Source: Muraenolepis orangiensis
Taxonomy: Eukaryota > Chordata > Actinopteri > Gadiformes > Muraenolepididae
Assembly (NCBI GenBank): GCA_027704905.1
Contig: CM051015.1
Span: forward strand, 13,486,920 to 13,550,919
Direction: 5' to 3'
Length of the DNA stretch: 64,000 nt
The notes below the pieces were generated by a model that did no database searches, was not told the origin of the DNA, and saw only the letters and a program-made list of their open reading frames with translations. The number at the start of each line of letters is the position of its first letter. Positions within the stretch are counted from its first letter, which is position 1. Both the position numbers and the translations under genes were made by a program. Below are positions 24,032 to 36,415 of the stretch, one piece after another.

Positions 24032-27000
24032 GGTGCCTGGATGTATATGCTGCAGGATTAAATGTGCTCTATTAAATTCAATTGCATTCTATTTAAATCT
24101 TGGGCCTGTTTCCAGTTTGTTTCCATGTTAAGTCACATCAATAAAGCGGAAGCCAGTATTTTGCGGTTTTAGATAACATGATTAGACTACTCAGTTCAGT
24201 AACCATGGCTGTGGGCCTAACATGGTACATAGCAGGTTAGCGCAGAGATATCCCCGCCCACAGCTACAGTGGGGACTTTTTTCTATCGTCTCATTGGTTT
24301 GCATAATGGCCACGAGTAACCTTTACACGGTCATATCCAAAACTATTGAATCCCAAGGCGAATCATTTGTGTGGCATGTCTACAAGTGGCATGTCTACAA
24401 GTAAGTAATATACTTTTTATACTTGCAGTACAACCACCCAGGCCTATAGTCTATTATGTGATTAAAAGATAAATCCACTTAACATTACCATTAACTTAGG
24501 CGGAACATTTTCTTGTAATGTGTATTACAACTACTTCAAGCTGTAAGCTAGAGCTTCCCTTGTTTTCTAAAATAAATAGGTTAATATACAATTATAATAT
24601 AAAACAATTAATTATTTTAAAGATAATAAAGTCTACCAAAAATTAGGTACAGCGAATGCCTTTCCATGGTGACCTAGCGCAAATAAAGGGAAGGTTAGAA
24701 GACTATTGGAGAGTAGGCTTCAACCAATAACAGCACTAAAGTAGCACGGCTTGGGAATTCCCTGATCGATTACATTTTCAGTGTGCAATAGATGATGGCT
24801 GTGGCGGATAATCCTCCCTGGGCTCCTCCTCCGACGACCGGTAGATTGACCTGGGTTGTAACAAAACCACTTTATCGGTGAGATGGACAAACTGTTACAG
24901 GCTCAGCAGATGTTCCATGCCGTGTGTGTGGTGATGGCTGGTTTAACCTGATCACCCAATGACCCGTCTAATCTGTCTGACTCGGCCCAGGTGAGGCTAC
25001 TTAAACCAGCCACCAACCACACACACACTCACTCCACAATGGCTTTTGAAGGCATTTTATCAATCTCTATTCAGAAAAAAAATATCTAACTTAGTTATAT
25101 GTATCTTCAACTGTTTAAAATGTATGCTTATATTTTTTGATAAACAGCAGTGGTAACCATTGGAAAGAAAACTGCGTCCAGTTAGCCTTAAATTAAAGTC
25201 ACATGACCAAATCAAATCCATTAACAATGCTTGGGTAAAGTAAAGACTGGAGGCTCCAAGCTTAAAACAATCAGAAAATACCAACATTAATATTTTAAAC
25301 AAAACAATGCAATAACTTTGACAGATGAGATCACTCGAGTCTACTTCCGCAAATTTACATTCACACTGACTTCACAATTGTGCAACATGTCAGCATTCAT
25401 TTGCATTCTCTTATGTTATTTGAGCTGTTTGCCACCGGGAAAAATCAAATCTTGTGTTGTTCTTGTTTAACACAACTCATTGCTTTTCTTGCATGCATTC
25501 ACTTTGCATAATTCAACTTGCGAACACTTAAATGCAAATAGGCTTTTTTGGTCTTCAGCCTAATAAGGTATCCATATATGGGGAGCTCATATATGGGGAG
25601 CGCTCTTCTGCTCCAGAGCCCAGGGTGTGATATTTATATATATATATATACATACATACATATATATAGGATGCTTTGAGTAGCTAAACTAATTTCTGGG
25701 TTGGATGGAAATTCTTAAATAGCCCCAAGAGACAGTTGGACATAGAGCAGGAGTACTCTGCTGCCGCGTCTTATAGATGTGACAGGGTGAAAGCACTGAA
25801 GAACACATCCACCACTTATTGCCAAGCTATCTCCGGCCTGGATTGCTGCCCTTCACAACAGTATTTTCGGTGAAACAGCGTCTGAAGTTGTTTAGTGGCT
25901 TCATTGTTTGTAAAACTTTATGTCAGTAACAAGCACTGTGCATTGTGTTTTCCTGTGCTATTGCATTGTTTTTTCTGTCAATCTCTACTGTCTGCTGCAA
26001 TAAAGGAAAACATAAAAGGCCTTGTGTAATGTGGCTGTCCGATATTAATGGTTCCAGAAATCCAGAACCCGATCCAAGGTTTTTTAGTGTCCGACCAATC
26101 ACCATGCAGTGTTACGCAATGTATTACAATGGCCTGCCTCGGTTGTGTTTACGGCGGGATATCGTTTCATGAGCACTGTGTTGGGATTGTTGAGGGCTGC
26201 CACTGTCTCTGCATACAATTAATCCATACAATTAAAAATCGCATACAGTTAAAAAATGCATACAATTCATTTAGATGGCTTTGCCTTTGACTGAGAGCAA
26301 GAGATAAAGAAAGAAAAACAAATAAGACATTGTTATTTGAGGTGTAATACTGTAAGATATAGTTATATAGTTTATGAGCCATGTCACTATGGCAAAAGTT
26401 ACTCAAACTATGGCTACCTAAAGAACAGACGTGTAGACTGGACCATCTAAAACAACAAATCTCATCTGTCTCTGAGACTAGTAATGCACAATTTTTAGGC
26501 ACGATTTAGCACTGTATTAAATGAAGCATCGTTAACCTTGATGGGAATGTAGTGGTCCGTCGGAGGGATCTTTCTGTCAGGCTGCCTGGAGCAAAGGGCG
26601 TGGCTTGTATTACCCATGTAGAGGGCTCAGTGGGAGAGCTTGAGGGTTAGGGAGAACATCACTGTATGACCTCTGTCAAACAAGCTGCTTCATTTCACTC
26701 TGTGTGTGCCAATCACGAATCATGCTCTCCCCCCTTCATTGCCTGGGTCCAGACCTTTGACTCCGCCCACTCCACACAGAGCTCACTGATTCTTTGTGTC
26801 CAGCATCGTGACACAGTTGACAAAGCGATTATCCAATGAATGCAGCCAGGGGGGACTAATGATTAGCCAATCAGAGCCATGGATGGGTATGTTAGTCTCT
26901 AGTGATTGGTTAGGGGAAATCTAATCCCCCTCCCCCTCGGAAATCTTTCAGAGTGGAGGCAATGTCAGAAAGTGTAACGAGTTGAGTCTGATATCAAGCT

Positions 27001-28917
27001 AGCAAAACAGATATAAAACCTGTTGAATGGAATGTAAACCCTCACAAAGCTGCATCTGAAGTGCTTATTATAAACCATGCAACACCATTTGTATTGTTGT
27101 TGCATGTTGTACTATTACACATCTATATGTGTCTATTCACATATATGTAACATGGTTCTGCTAGACCTTCCCTGTGTGGCAGTACTCATCGTAGTAGTTT
27201 ACAATGCCCTGGGTGGAGACCACATTGTAATTTCAGTCTTGTGTCTTTCTCCTCTACCATCAATTGTTTTGTCCAGGCTAAGCATTGTCTCAGATTGGCC
27301 TAGTAGATAAATGACGATAACATATGTGGAATCCCCATTGGAGCCTCTTGAGAAGAGGAGTTATAGCTGCTCATCTCTGAGCACAGACTAGAATCACAGT
27401 TTTTGGGTTCACAAACGTGAATGTAAATTATTTGATTGTATGCAATGTCTTGTGTCCTGAGAGTGAAATGTGAATTATGTTATACATATGACACATTGGT
27501 TCTATGAGAAACCGGATTGGCTTAAAAATAATTGAAATACAAAGACATAGTGGGAAAAAATAAAAAAAAGCATACAACCTTCAAAGAAAACCGAAAAATG
27601 TGTTCAGGCTCAATTGAATTCCAAGGGACTTTAAATAAACAATACTGCAGCTTTACCCACCACTGCTACCACCAGGCAGAGGGGTCACAGTGAGTGGACA
27701 CAGTCACAGAAGGTCAAACGCATAGTGTCCAGGAGTGGTCAAAATCTGCAATTCTGTGGTCAAAGGGACATCCTGAGGTTAAGAATGAGCATGGCAGCAT
27801 TTTCCTTTGACGCTGAAAAACACAGCAGTCACCCAAACAACAATCTCACTGATACACAAAGTATAGGGTTGTTTAAGTGCCAACAATAGTTAGCACAATC
27901 ATTTTTTTAAATGTTAGAAATGTGATTTAGATTTAAATAGTAAGTAAACAAAGCTAATGAGCCTTGATTATAAACACATTCTGTTAATGACACATGCCTA
28001 TAGTATTACTCCACCCTGTCAAAAAGACAGGGATGATTCATGATGGCTATTAGTGACAACGTTGAACAGATGCTGCTTACTTCGGTTAGTACCAGCGTTT
28101 AAAGTCATTGCCATATCAGGCCGATTCAATGGCTCGATCACCAGGCTAATGTAGGCTACGGCGAACACAACCGTTGCACATATCCGCTCTGCAGTATGCA
28201 TGCATGCATGCATGTATGTATGGGATATACAGTCTTGTATGGTTGGTTAATATATGAATTACCAATAGTAACGTGTGAAATACCATACTGGTGCGATGTG
28301 TTCAGCATCATGAAAGGAAACCACAAAATAAACATCAAGCTAGCAATGCACTTGGTTATATAACCACTCGATTGAGAAATGAACACAAGCTGCCTCAAGA
28401 GTTGTTTTAAATGAATGGCCGAGTAGTACAGGTTTTTCTTTTTTACCCAAGAGGCAACTGCTATAACTCTGGTGACATCTCTGCATCCGCCGGTGTCACG
28501 GTGATGAAAGCGAGATGAGTACAGCTCTTACTCATGTTCCCCCCTGATCACCTCCAGCTCCGTTTTGCAACCACGGTGTCAGCTTTTTAAATTGAATCGT
28601 AAATCTTGCACTAAAACGTGCTTGTTTTGGGCCATAAATTAACAGCTGTTTTTTGTCACAGAATCGTTTTGGGACAACAGATCCTCGCCGTTTGTTACAA
28701 GCATGTATGATTAAGCAGAAAAATGTGCCAGCTATCACCGTCCAACTCGCTGTTCACTTGCCAATCCCAAGCCCTGCATCTTGTTCCACAGCTACTTGTC
28801 ACGGCCCTCTGATGACAAAACACTCTTGTTCCAGTCATTTTTTGATTAGATACAATGTTCCTTATGTTCATGTTTTCGTGTTCATCGTTTAGTTATCGGC
28901 TATACAATTCTGTCTAA
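24032..28917. other. Long noncoding, mostly unique interval
   Basis: No exon or transposon domain is recognised. Details: a 15-bp tandem duplication (GTGGCATGTCTACAA, 24371-24401) runs into GTAAGT at 24400. A TA/TACA stretch lies at 25634-25670. Four imperfect copies of a GCATACAATTAAAA unit occur at 26211-26270, and a TGCATGCATGCATG run lies near 28197-28215. Short frames of 60-80 codons have no coding features. Confidence 0.55.
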
Positions 28918-28930
28918 AAATGATAATAAA

Positions 28931-28962
<32 letters not shown>

Positions 28963-28992
28963 TGATAATAATAATAATAATAATAATAATAG
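28918..28992. repeat. (AAT)n-(ATT)n-(AAT)n array
   Basis: AAT units switch to ATT (about 28949-28963) and back to AAT, so the array contains an internal inverted repeat that could form a hairpin. Confidence 0.9.
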
Positions 28993-29178
28993 GACATGTA
29001 TAATAATAAAAATACACACACACACACAATCAGTGTAGGGGTGCCTTCAGAAGGAGCAGTTATACGCTCATGTTTGATTAGTATCTGAGCTTTTATAGTG
29101 GTTAAAAGATATGCCAAATCATATCTATCACAAAAGTTATCACTATCTAGCGCAGCTTTTCTGTTGGATTTCCACTTA

Positions 29179-29300
29179 AGATACAAGATACAAGATACAA
29201 GATATTTTTATTAGCCAATTGCAACAGGTACATTGGAACGCTTACTCCCCAATCCCTCCCGCAGTATACATCTCCAAAAAAATGATATATACAAAACAAA
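29179..29300 (-). mobile_element. TTGAATC-tailed repeat, copy 2
   Basis: Minus-strand copy. On the plus strand the tail appears as repeated GATACAA, followed by CTCCCCAATCCCTCCCGCAG (complement of the family core) and an ATATACAAAACAAATAAACA stretch. The 5' side fades out near 29300. Confidence 0.75.
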
Positions 29301-32300
29301 TAAACAAAGAAATGTGTTGAATGTACAAAAATCATCAAGTGCCAAATTGCCAAACCCTTTAAGGAGGTTAAAGAAAGGTGTTTGTTCTTTAAACCAAATA
29401 TGTCTGTGTTTATTAACATATGCACCAATCAGGGCATCCTCTTAAGGGCCCTCGGTAGGTGCATTGACCTCATGTGACACCGAAGACCTATAGCGCTTGT
29501 TGTTGAACCTGTTGCCAACATAACAATGATTCCTCCAGGACCCATCAGGCTACTGTACTTACACAGAACATCGTTTACTGTGTTATCTGTGTATTGCCGA
29601 TCGCGTCCTACTTTAAAAAAGAGATGACTGTTTCCTTGTCGCAAGAATTTACTATCCTAATGTCCACACGTTAAACTCTCGTTTTAGATCATAAAACTCT
29701 TTGACTTTTTAAGTGTTCTATTTAAGTTGCATTACCCTTTAAATGCAATAGATGGTCCTATTTATTGCAGCTTCATAGTGGATTTATTCATGCAGCAAGA
29801 AACATTCCGTTGGTTTGTCTTTAATTAATGCGCAGTTCACCTACGTTCTGCTTGATTGACGACAATCTTTATTCCTGATCAAAACGGAATTAATAGCACA
29901 CAAGGGTTAGTGCACAAGGCTGTGACTCAGCAGAAAGGCAAAGTCTGCATTTGGCATTCTTCACCATAGAAGCAGAGATGACAGACGACTCTCTCTTGAG
30001 TTTTGAAAGAAACGGTGTACAAGTTATAGACAGATGTCAAAGTGTCTGTCTGAATGGCAAAGTTGGAGTGCACCACAAGATACACTTGACTCTCCTTTGC
30101 TAAATGAACCATGCATATCTCAGCAGCTGGAAATCATCACCTTATTAAACACCCACCAGTGGAGTATAGGCTGTCTAATGGGCTGTCCAAGGTGTCTATT
30201 AGCCAGGAGGAGGTCGTTTTAGCACAACCAAAACATGTGGCAGTTGTTGTGGAACACCATAACTTACTTATTTGTATTCATATCATATATATTTGTATTC
30301 ATATATATTCATATATATATACATATATATATAAATATATGTATTTTAAACAAAATATATGAATTGGTTGATCAATGACAAATGTTAAAAGAAACAACCA
30401 GATCTTACCTGTATGGGCTAAACACTGCTTTCTGAGGTTTTTGTACAAGGTTGGCATTATAAATGATCAGACCTAATAAATGAATGCATTTTTCGACATA
30501 TAGCCTACATATTACACATCTGTGTAGTCCGGCATCTGGTTATTCATAACACTTTGCCTGTATCATACTCAACCTTGTAGTATCACATGGGTGTACATGT
30601 TTGATTGCGAAAGGTAAGGCTATTGAAAAGACAGCACTACCACCACAACAAAAACCAACAATATTGCACATATAATCACAACAAAACGACTGCCTCAGCT
30701 TTGGTCTTGAAGCACAGCGTAACCAGTGTTGTGCTCTGTATAATGGCTTCTATACTGTAAACTCAATAACAAATAAAGCACCCTTCCACAACATTTTATT
30801 ACCCTTATGACATTATGTGTTCTTTTCCAATGGCGATGTGTGCCCCAGCTCTCAGAGGCAAACGTGCTGTGGGCCGGCTGCACTCACTTATTTCTATTAG
30901 TGGAAACTCGGTGAGTGTTTAAAAGGGGAGATTTGTTAGGCCTTTCTGCGACTCATCACCCTCAAATGCTCAATAATCCATGTTTATCCAGAGAGAGCTG
31001 TTGGCACAGCCTCCCCCTGTGATGCTTAAGGGAGTGCTAAGCCATTATGGGCTGATATGTTTTGCCTTCTTTTCCGCTGGTGTGAATTACTCAACAATGT
31101 TAATTTGCTGTTTGCTGCAGACATCTCGGACGCAGCAGGAGAGGCTGTACTAAGAACAACTGATAGTATAACAATATGCTTAGTTGCATTCTCTGCTGTA
31201 CACTATTTTTAAAGTGCTATGGGGCAAACATTCAGAGACCACTATTCTTGTATTCAGCCTGGAGCCAACAATTCAAACTGATTCACAACAACAATGTTGA
31301 TAGCAAATTAATAAATTAAACTTTTTGTTGGTACTATTCGAAAGGATTCTCCATTATCAATTTTGGAAGTATTATTTATTCATTTCCATCTTTACTCTGG
31401 ATACGGTAAGGGACTGTAATAAACAACTGCAGTATTTGCCTTCCATTTGGCTACACCCAGTGGAGACTGGGAAAAGTGCAGCCTAACCAGCCTAACTGGG
31501 GAACCGTTTTCTAACTATATGATTTCACATTCCAATGTCATCTGTGTAATTAGAGTTTCATAAAAAGAGGTGCCTGCACAGCCATTTGCCAAGACTCTGC
31601 CCCCCGAGCCCTGTATGGAGCTGCTCTTTTACTACGCTGTGAAAAGTTTCAAGGAACAGGACACACAACATGGCAAATGATGCACCACAAAGGGGTTGAG
31701 ATGGACGTAAGCGCTCTCAGTCACATTCAACAATGGAATGCCCCTTTAATGAGCCCCACCAACGGCAGACAAAAGGCCTGACATAATCGGTTTGGAGAAG
31801 AAGCTGTGGAAAAGAGAAGTGCAAAGAAATGCTTCATAATACAGATTTCCGGGGCCAGGACTCAAGTTTATGGTTGCCCCGTTGCCCCTAATTCTTCACT
31901 TCTGGTCCTGCAGCCACTACTCCACCATTTGGTAACTGCTTGATCTACATTGAGTTGCTGTGCAGAAGGTACAATAACTCCAATATGAGATGTGCAGGAG
32001 AAAGCTAAACATCTCGTTAAGCAAGGTCTTCTTGCCTAACGATGATGTTCAGCTACCTCCAGCACATTCTGACTTCATTCTCTATATGCCGGTGAATCCA
32101 CACTTGCAGCAGGATCAACTCATGGGAACACTTGTGTGATCTCCACTATGACCTCTGTGTGCTGAAACTGTTGAAAGGGTCTTCCCTTTCAACAGTACCC
32201 TGAAGAAGCTGCCGCCAGGGGTTCAAGGTGCCTTTAGTGAACAAGGACTTTCAGGTAAAGCCACTCTCTCTTAGCTGCCACTAAAGAATCCAAAGATGCT

Positions 32301-32499
32301 GCAAGGACGGATTGGAAATGTGCCATGAATTTGATGAGCGCAGCATTGCCGATCATTTTCCATGATAATGATGATCATTATTGACAAAAATAGTTTCTAC
32401 CTACCCAAATGCAACATGAACAGTTCATGCAGCAGCAATAGGCTTGCACGTTGTTGACTCATGCACCCACTCACACAATTAAGGCTACTTAGAGTGACC
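29301..32499. other. Long noncoding, mostly unique interval
   Basis: Includes an AT-rich ATATATTCATATATAT-type stretch at 30280-30345. No gene or element is recognised. A strong hairpin at 32167-32196 is listed separately. Confidence 0.55.
32167..32196. other. Perfect 13-bp-stem hairpin
   Basis: ACTGTTGAAAGGG, loop TCTT, then CCCTTTCAACAGT. The stem is perfect with a 4-nt loop. There is no gene beside it to make it a regulatory site, and it is too short for a canonical miRNA precursor. Confidence 0.8.
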
Positions 32500-33247
32500 A
32501 TGTGTGTTGAGCTGAGAAGAGAGAAAATGCGCCGGTCTGAGAGCAAAAGCGACAATGGAAGTGAGGCCTCCAAAGATGAAGAAATTGTCGCAAAGAAAGG
32601 TCAGACAACTTCGATAATATTGAAAAGGTTCGGCTATCTCAACTTCTGAAAAAGTACAGACCAGCATTCGGTGCAAAATATGTCTGCGACCAGTGTTACG
32701 CAAAACAGGAAACAGGAAACACCACCAACCTCTTCCACCATCTGAAAAGGTACCATCCGACAGAGCACTCAAAGTATGAGTTTGCAGTAGCTGTCAGCTC
32801 AGTCCTACTAGTCAACCTTCCAGTGGTGATACTCAATTTCGCTCAGCAATAAATAATTGTAAATTTTCATGTCAATGATGACATTGAGCTAACCAAGCAA
32901 CCAACCACCATCATGACAACCTTACTAAATATTTAAATGAAAAATATGGTCGCTGACAACCTCCTGATCAATTCATCCCTGGTAGATCCTCGATTCCCGA
33001 CCCAGTACGTAAAGGAGGAGAAGATTGATGCCATAAAAGCCAGAGCCATGACTTAAGGTCTTACAGAACAGCAGGCTATTGAAGGTGAATTGAAGAAAGA
33101 CAATGATTCCAATCCCCTGGCATGGTGGAAGGTCCACGGAACAACCTTTCCCAGAGTGAGCCGCCTGGCAAAACGTACCTGCCACCGGGTCCCCCTCAGA
33201 GCGTACTATTAGCACATGTGGCAACCAACATCACCGCAGTAGTCAAG
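32500..33247 (+). pseudogene. hAT transposase relic with BED zinc finger
   Basis: The left part encodes a BED-type finger: CKIC (32672-32683), then GNTTNLFHHLKRYHP with its His pair (32715-32762). A 7-bp tandem duplication (AAACAGG twice, 32703-32716) lies between and breaks the frame. The right part has the hAT dimerisation motif NPLAWWKVHGTTFPRVSRLA (33111-33170) and, in another frame, SERTISTCGN (33196-33225), the usual hAT C-terminal signature. LVDPRF near 32978-32998 also fits. The catalytic middle is missing and stops interrupt the rest. The family is ZBED/hAT-like; I cannot name the subfamily. Confidence 0.85.
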
Positions 33248-33720
33248 AAGTGACAGCAGCTACTCTAGATCCTGAGGATCCTCAGGAAAAATAATCTGCA
33301 GGAGAAGCTGTTGGTGTCCTTCTACCTCTGCTCAATTGAGAGTGTGCTGGTGTACTATATCTCTGTGTGGTATGCCAGCTGCTCAGCAGCGGGCAGGGAA
33401 GCCCTTCAGAGGGTCAACAACACCGCCCAAAAGATCATAGACTGCCCACTGGCCTCTTTGGAAAACATTTTCAGTTCCCGGAAGATCCCGTTTGACCTGC
33501 TGCCCTCTGGTAGATGCTTCAGGTCCGTCAAATCACAGACAAACAGACTTAAAAACAGTTTCTTCAGTGCCATACAAGAACTGAACACTGTCAAACACTG
33601 ACACTGACTGCTCTGTGTAACTACAATACTGTATTGCATCAACACTACAGTTAGTTACATTCCACCACACCTTTGTATGTGTATATATTTTCTTATTTAC
33701 ACTACTGTACTTAGGGCTAC
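33248..33720 (+). mobile_element. LINE C, RT C-terminal fragment
   Basis: ILRILRKNNLQEKLLVSFY, then SIESVLVYYISVWYASCS, REALQRVNNTAQKII, and LLPSGRCFRSVKSQTNRL, with a stop at 33599-33601. This is the C-terminal region of a fish LINE RT related to LINE A. It is 5'-truncated. Its first recognisable codons lie within about 25 bp of the end of the hAT relic. The 3' UTR runs into a TA array. Confidence 0.85.
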
Positions 33721-33722
33721 TG

Positions 33723-33724
<2 letters not shown>

Positions 33725-33763
<39 letters not shown>
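33725..33763. repeat. (TA)n microsatellite
   Basis: About 19 AT units at the 3' side of LINE C. Confidence 0.95.
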
Positions 33764-33768
<5 letters not shown>

Positions 33769-34291
33769 ATGTAGCATAATGTGTTATATATAAGATATAA
33801 GCAGAGATATTTGAAACAAGGCGATGGGAAGGCAAGGTGCGATGGGAATCACAGCTGTTGTTAACCTATTTATAATTGTATTACTTTGCCGTATTACTAC
33901 TTAATTTATTATTGTGGTTGTGAAGTCAACAGAATGCATACACGAGGCAGAATACTGTGTGTGCAATAGCCAACATAAGATCCACAACATGGTTGTCAAT
34001 CTATGTCTATCTACCTGTGCAAACATTTGAGAGATGTTTGAAAGGCCTTTGATGTGACAGGAATCACAAAGCAACAGTTCCCCCCCCAACCCGCATGTTT
34101 GTTTTACTTTCAAGCCTATATTATTTGATCTATATCTATATTACAATACCTTTTATTCATGTAAAGTCATGTTGGCTCTGTTTAACCTATTGGTTCTTTT
34201 AATGAATAGTTGTATACAAACCACAATCAGCCTTCTGGTTTCTTTAGGGTTCAGTCTGGTTTCTTAGGGTTCGTAATACATTAAATGGAGC

Positions 34292-34382
34292 ATTATTTAA
34301 TGTATATCGTGATAATTATCAACATTGATCAATATGAAAAATCATATTGTGCTAAAATGTTTGGCCATATCGCCCAGCCCTA
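34292..34382. mobile_element. Terminal fragment of a hAT-type MITE
   Basis: Ends with TTGGCCATATCGCCCAGCCC and TA. On the opposite strand this reads TAGGGCTGGGCGATATGG, a terminus I recall from abundant teleost hAT-type MITEs. AT-rich GATAATTATCA-like sequence precedes it, as usual for these. The opposite terminal repeat was not found, so the element is partial. Confidence 0.55.
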
Positions 34383-34619
34383 ATTCCATAGTGTATATTA
34401 TAATACTTTAAAGTATTTATTATTATATAATCACAGCACAATATACTCATTTTTCAACAATAAGAACGTTTAAAAATACAGTATCTTGAAGGTTTTGCAC
34501 GTTTTTTTCTCATAGAAAACAATGTTACTGACCTACATGGCTACAAGTAACAGTGTTGTAGTTTGTCAGAAACATCAGAGACCATCTGCAAGGTCAGTCT
34601 GAAATAGCAGGCCGCTCAA

Positions 34620-35282
34620 GCTACTGAAGAATTTCCAACACCGAGTGAATGATGGTCACAATTTTGTACTTTGTCAGGGACCAATGAAGGAGACGTGATC
34701 TCTCTTTCCTTACTGCACTGACCTCCCTGTCATTTGGATCATTTACATGGTTCTCAAAGTGAACCAGGGTAACTTTGAAGTTCTTCACCAAACCGTCAAG
34801 TGCCCAAAGGACATAAGTGTAAGCCATCTTGTCCCATCCATGTTGCCGGGTTTGGCCACATGTATGCCTCTAGCTTTCCCCAGTGCCATAGCAGAGTGGG
34901 AGTAGTGCTTGTAAATACCATTCAGTGTCTCCTTCGATGTACGCAGCAGAGGCACTGATTTGATGCAGTCAAGTGCTGACAGCTCCGGTCCATGTCCCTC
35001 ACAGCAGTGAGGGACACGGTTGTTTCAGCTTGGCCGCCGCTCCATTGTGAACTCCCATCATCACAGATGCTCCATCACAGCCGAAGCCAGCCGTCCGGGA
35101 TTTCAAGTCTTGCTCCGTCGGGCCCACGTTCCTCAAACCAACGAGTATGGCATCAATGCCTTGGCTGTGGGCATGCTCCATTGAAACCATGTCCACAGAA
35201 TGAGTGAAGGGTTGGCCATCGCCCACGCATGTAGACAATCTCCAGGTCTTTCACGGAGCAGACCACGCTGGAATCAGACAAA
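34620..35282 (-). pseudogene. hAT transposase relic, ZNF862-like
   Basis: Minus-strand frames encode the transposase core of the ZNF862/KIAA1586-like hAT group. Motifs in order are VKDLEIVYMR, MEHAHSQGIDAILVGL, AGFGCDGASVMMGVHNGAA, then in another frame ELSALDCIKSVPLLRTSKET and YKHYSHSAMALGKARG, and finally LVKNFKVTLVHFENH and LTKYKIVTIIHSVLEIL. The conserved CMAHR-type region is replaced by a short damaged stretch. That stretch contains a perfect 10-bp hairpin, TGTCCCTCAC/GTGAGGGACA, at 34993-35016. A pogo element begins 2 bp beyond the upstream end. Multiple frameshifts make it inactive. Confidence 0.8.
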
Positions 35283-35284
35283 TA

Positions 35285-36380
35285 CCGTATTGACCCGAAT
35301 ATAAGACGGGTTTTTTTTCCAAGAAAAAAATCTGAAAAAGAGGGGTCGTCTTATAATCGGGGTTTAGACTTTTCGATGTACCGTAATTGCACATGTAATT
35401 GCGCAACAACAGATCGCGCCAAACGACTGTTCCGAGACACCGCGCGACACTTAAAGTAACTCAAAGTCTTAAAGTAACAGTACATAAAAACAGTTACCTG
35501 GAGAGATAGAAATGGAGAGACACCGCGACCAACTTGAAAAAAGTGGCTCAAAAGTAGGGCAAGTTAATAAACAGGAGAGACGAAGTTACGATGCCAATTT
35601 TAAGATAATGGTGATAAACGAAGCAGAGACATCAGACACCTGTCATTGCGACACAGGACAAGCCCAGCGCCTGCCCTTAGTGGACACTTGACTGAGCCAG
35701 TCAAAACCTAGTGACCTAGTGATCATACCGGGCGGAATGACAAGCCAGCTGCAGGTGTTGGATGTGGTCGTTAACAAACCATTCAAGGTTCATCTGCACA
35801 AGAGATCCACAGAGTGGCTCCTGGCTGCTAATCACGCACTGACACCGTCTGGAAAAATCCAAAAGCCTGCAGTACGTTTGCTCTGTGAATGGATCTTGCA
35901 AGCATGGGCTGACGTTTCCCCAGAAAGCATTAATGGGTTTAAGAAATGTTGCGTATCAAATGCCATGGATGGCAGCGAGGATGACGTGATGTGGGAGGAG
36001 ACGGGGAGCAGACACCGTGAGTGACGATAGCGGGAGTGAGAGGAACAACCAGCGATGTAGAAGACGAGCTGAATGAGAAGACGTGATGTGACCAATAGAC
36101 TGATGTTCTGTTTCATTGCTCTACTATTTGATTGCACTACTGTTTTATTGCACTACTGTTTCATTGCAATCTATCTAGCCTGTTTTGTTTTTGTTTGCCA
36201 AGTTAGGCAAATTTGAACACAATGTGTGATGTGCGTTATCATTATTTTCCAAAAAAAATATTTTCTTTATAAAAAAAATATTTGGTCTTCAAAAAAAAAA
36301 AAGATATTTTTTTCCAAAAAAGAGTCTTGAAAAAGAGGGGTCGTCTTATAATCGGGGTCGTCTTATATTCGGGTCAATAC

Positions 36381-36382
<2 letters not shown>
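35285..36382 (+). mobile_element. Pogo/Tigger-type transposon, internally deleted, 1.1 kb
   Basis: Both ends begin CCGTATTGACCCGAATATAA read inward, a perfect inverted repeat of about 24 bp, flanked by TA (35283-35284 and 36383-36384), the target duplication of Tc1/mariner/pogo elements. A second motif, GGGGTCGTCTTATAATCGGG, occurs inside both ends in the same orientation (about 35343-35362 and 36338-36357). Coding inside consists of the start and end of a DDE transposase only, so this is a deletion derivative dependent on another copy. Confidence 0.9.
35569..36064 (+). pseudogene. Pogo-like DDE_1 transposase, N- and C-terminal remnants
   Basis: The N-terminal remnant RRSYDANFKIMVINEAET (35578-35631) is the start of a pogo/CENP-B-type DNA-binding region. 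After about 85 bp the C-terminal part follows: IIPGGMTSQLQVLDVVVNKP (35722-35781), where LDV holds the last catalytic acidic residue, then GKIQKPAVRLLCEWILQAW and FKKCCVSNAMDGSEDD. The helix-turn-helix remainder and the first two catalytic acids are deleted. The product could not transpose the element. Confidence 0.85.

Positions 36383-36384
<2 letters not shown>

Positions 36385-36415
<31 letters not shown>

Noticed and set aside
24300..24405. First coding exon ending at a GTAAGT donor
   Set aside because: A 60-codon frame with a duplicated 15-bp word before GTAAGT is suggestive, but no matching downstream exon or domain could be found.
34985..35020. TGTCCCTCAC hairpin as a regulatory site
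   Set aside because: It lies inside a decayed hAT coding region at a damaged motif and is better explained as a mutation product.
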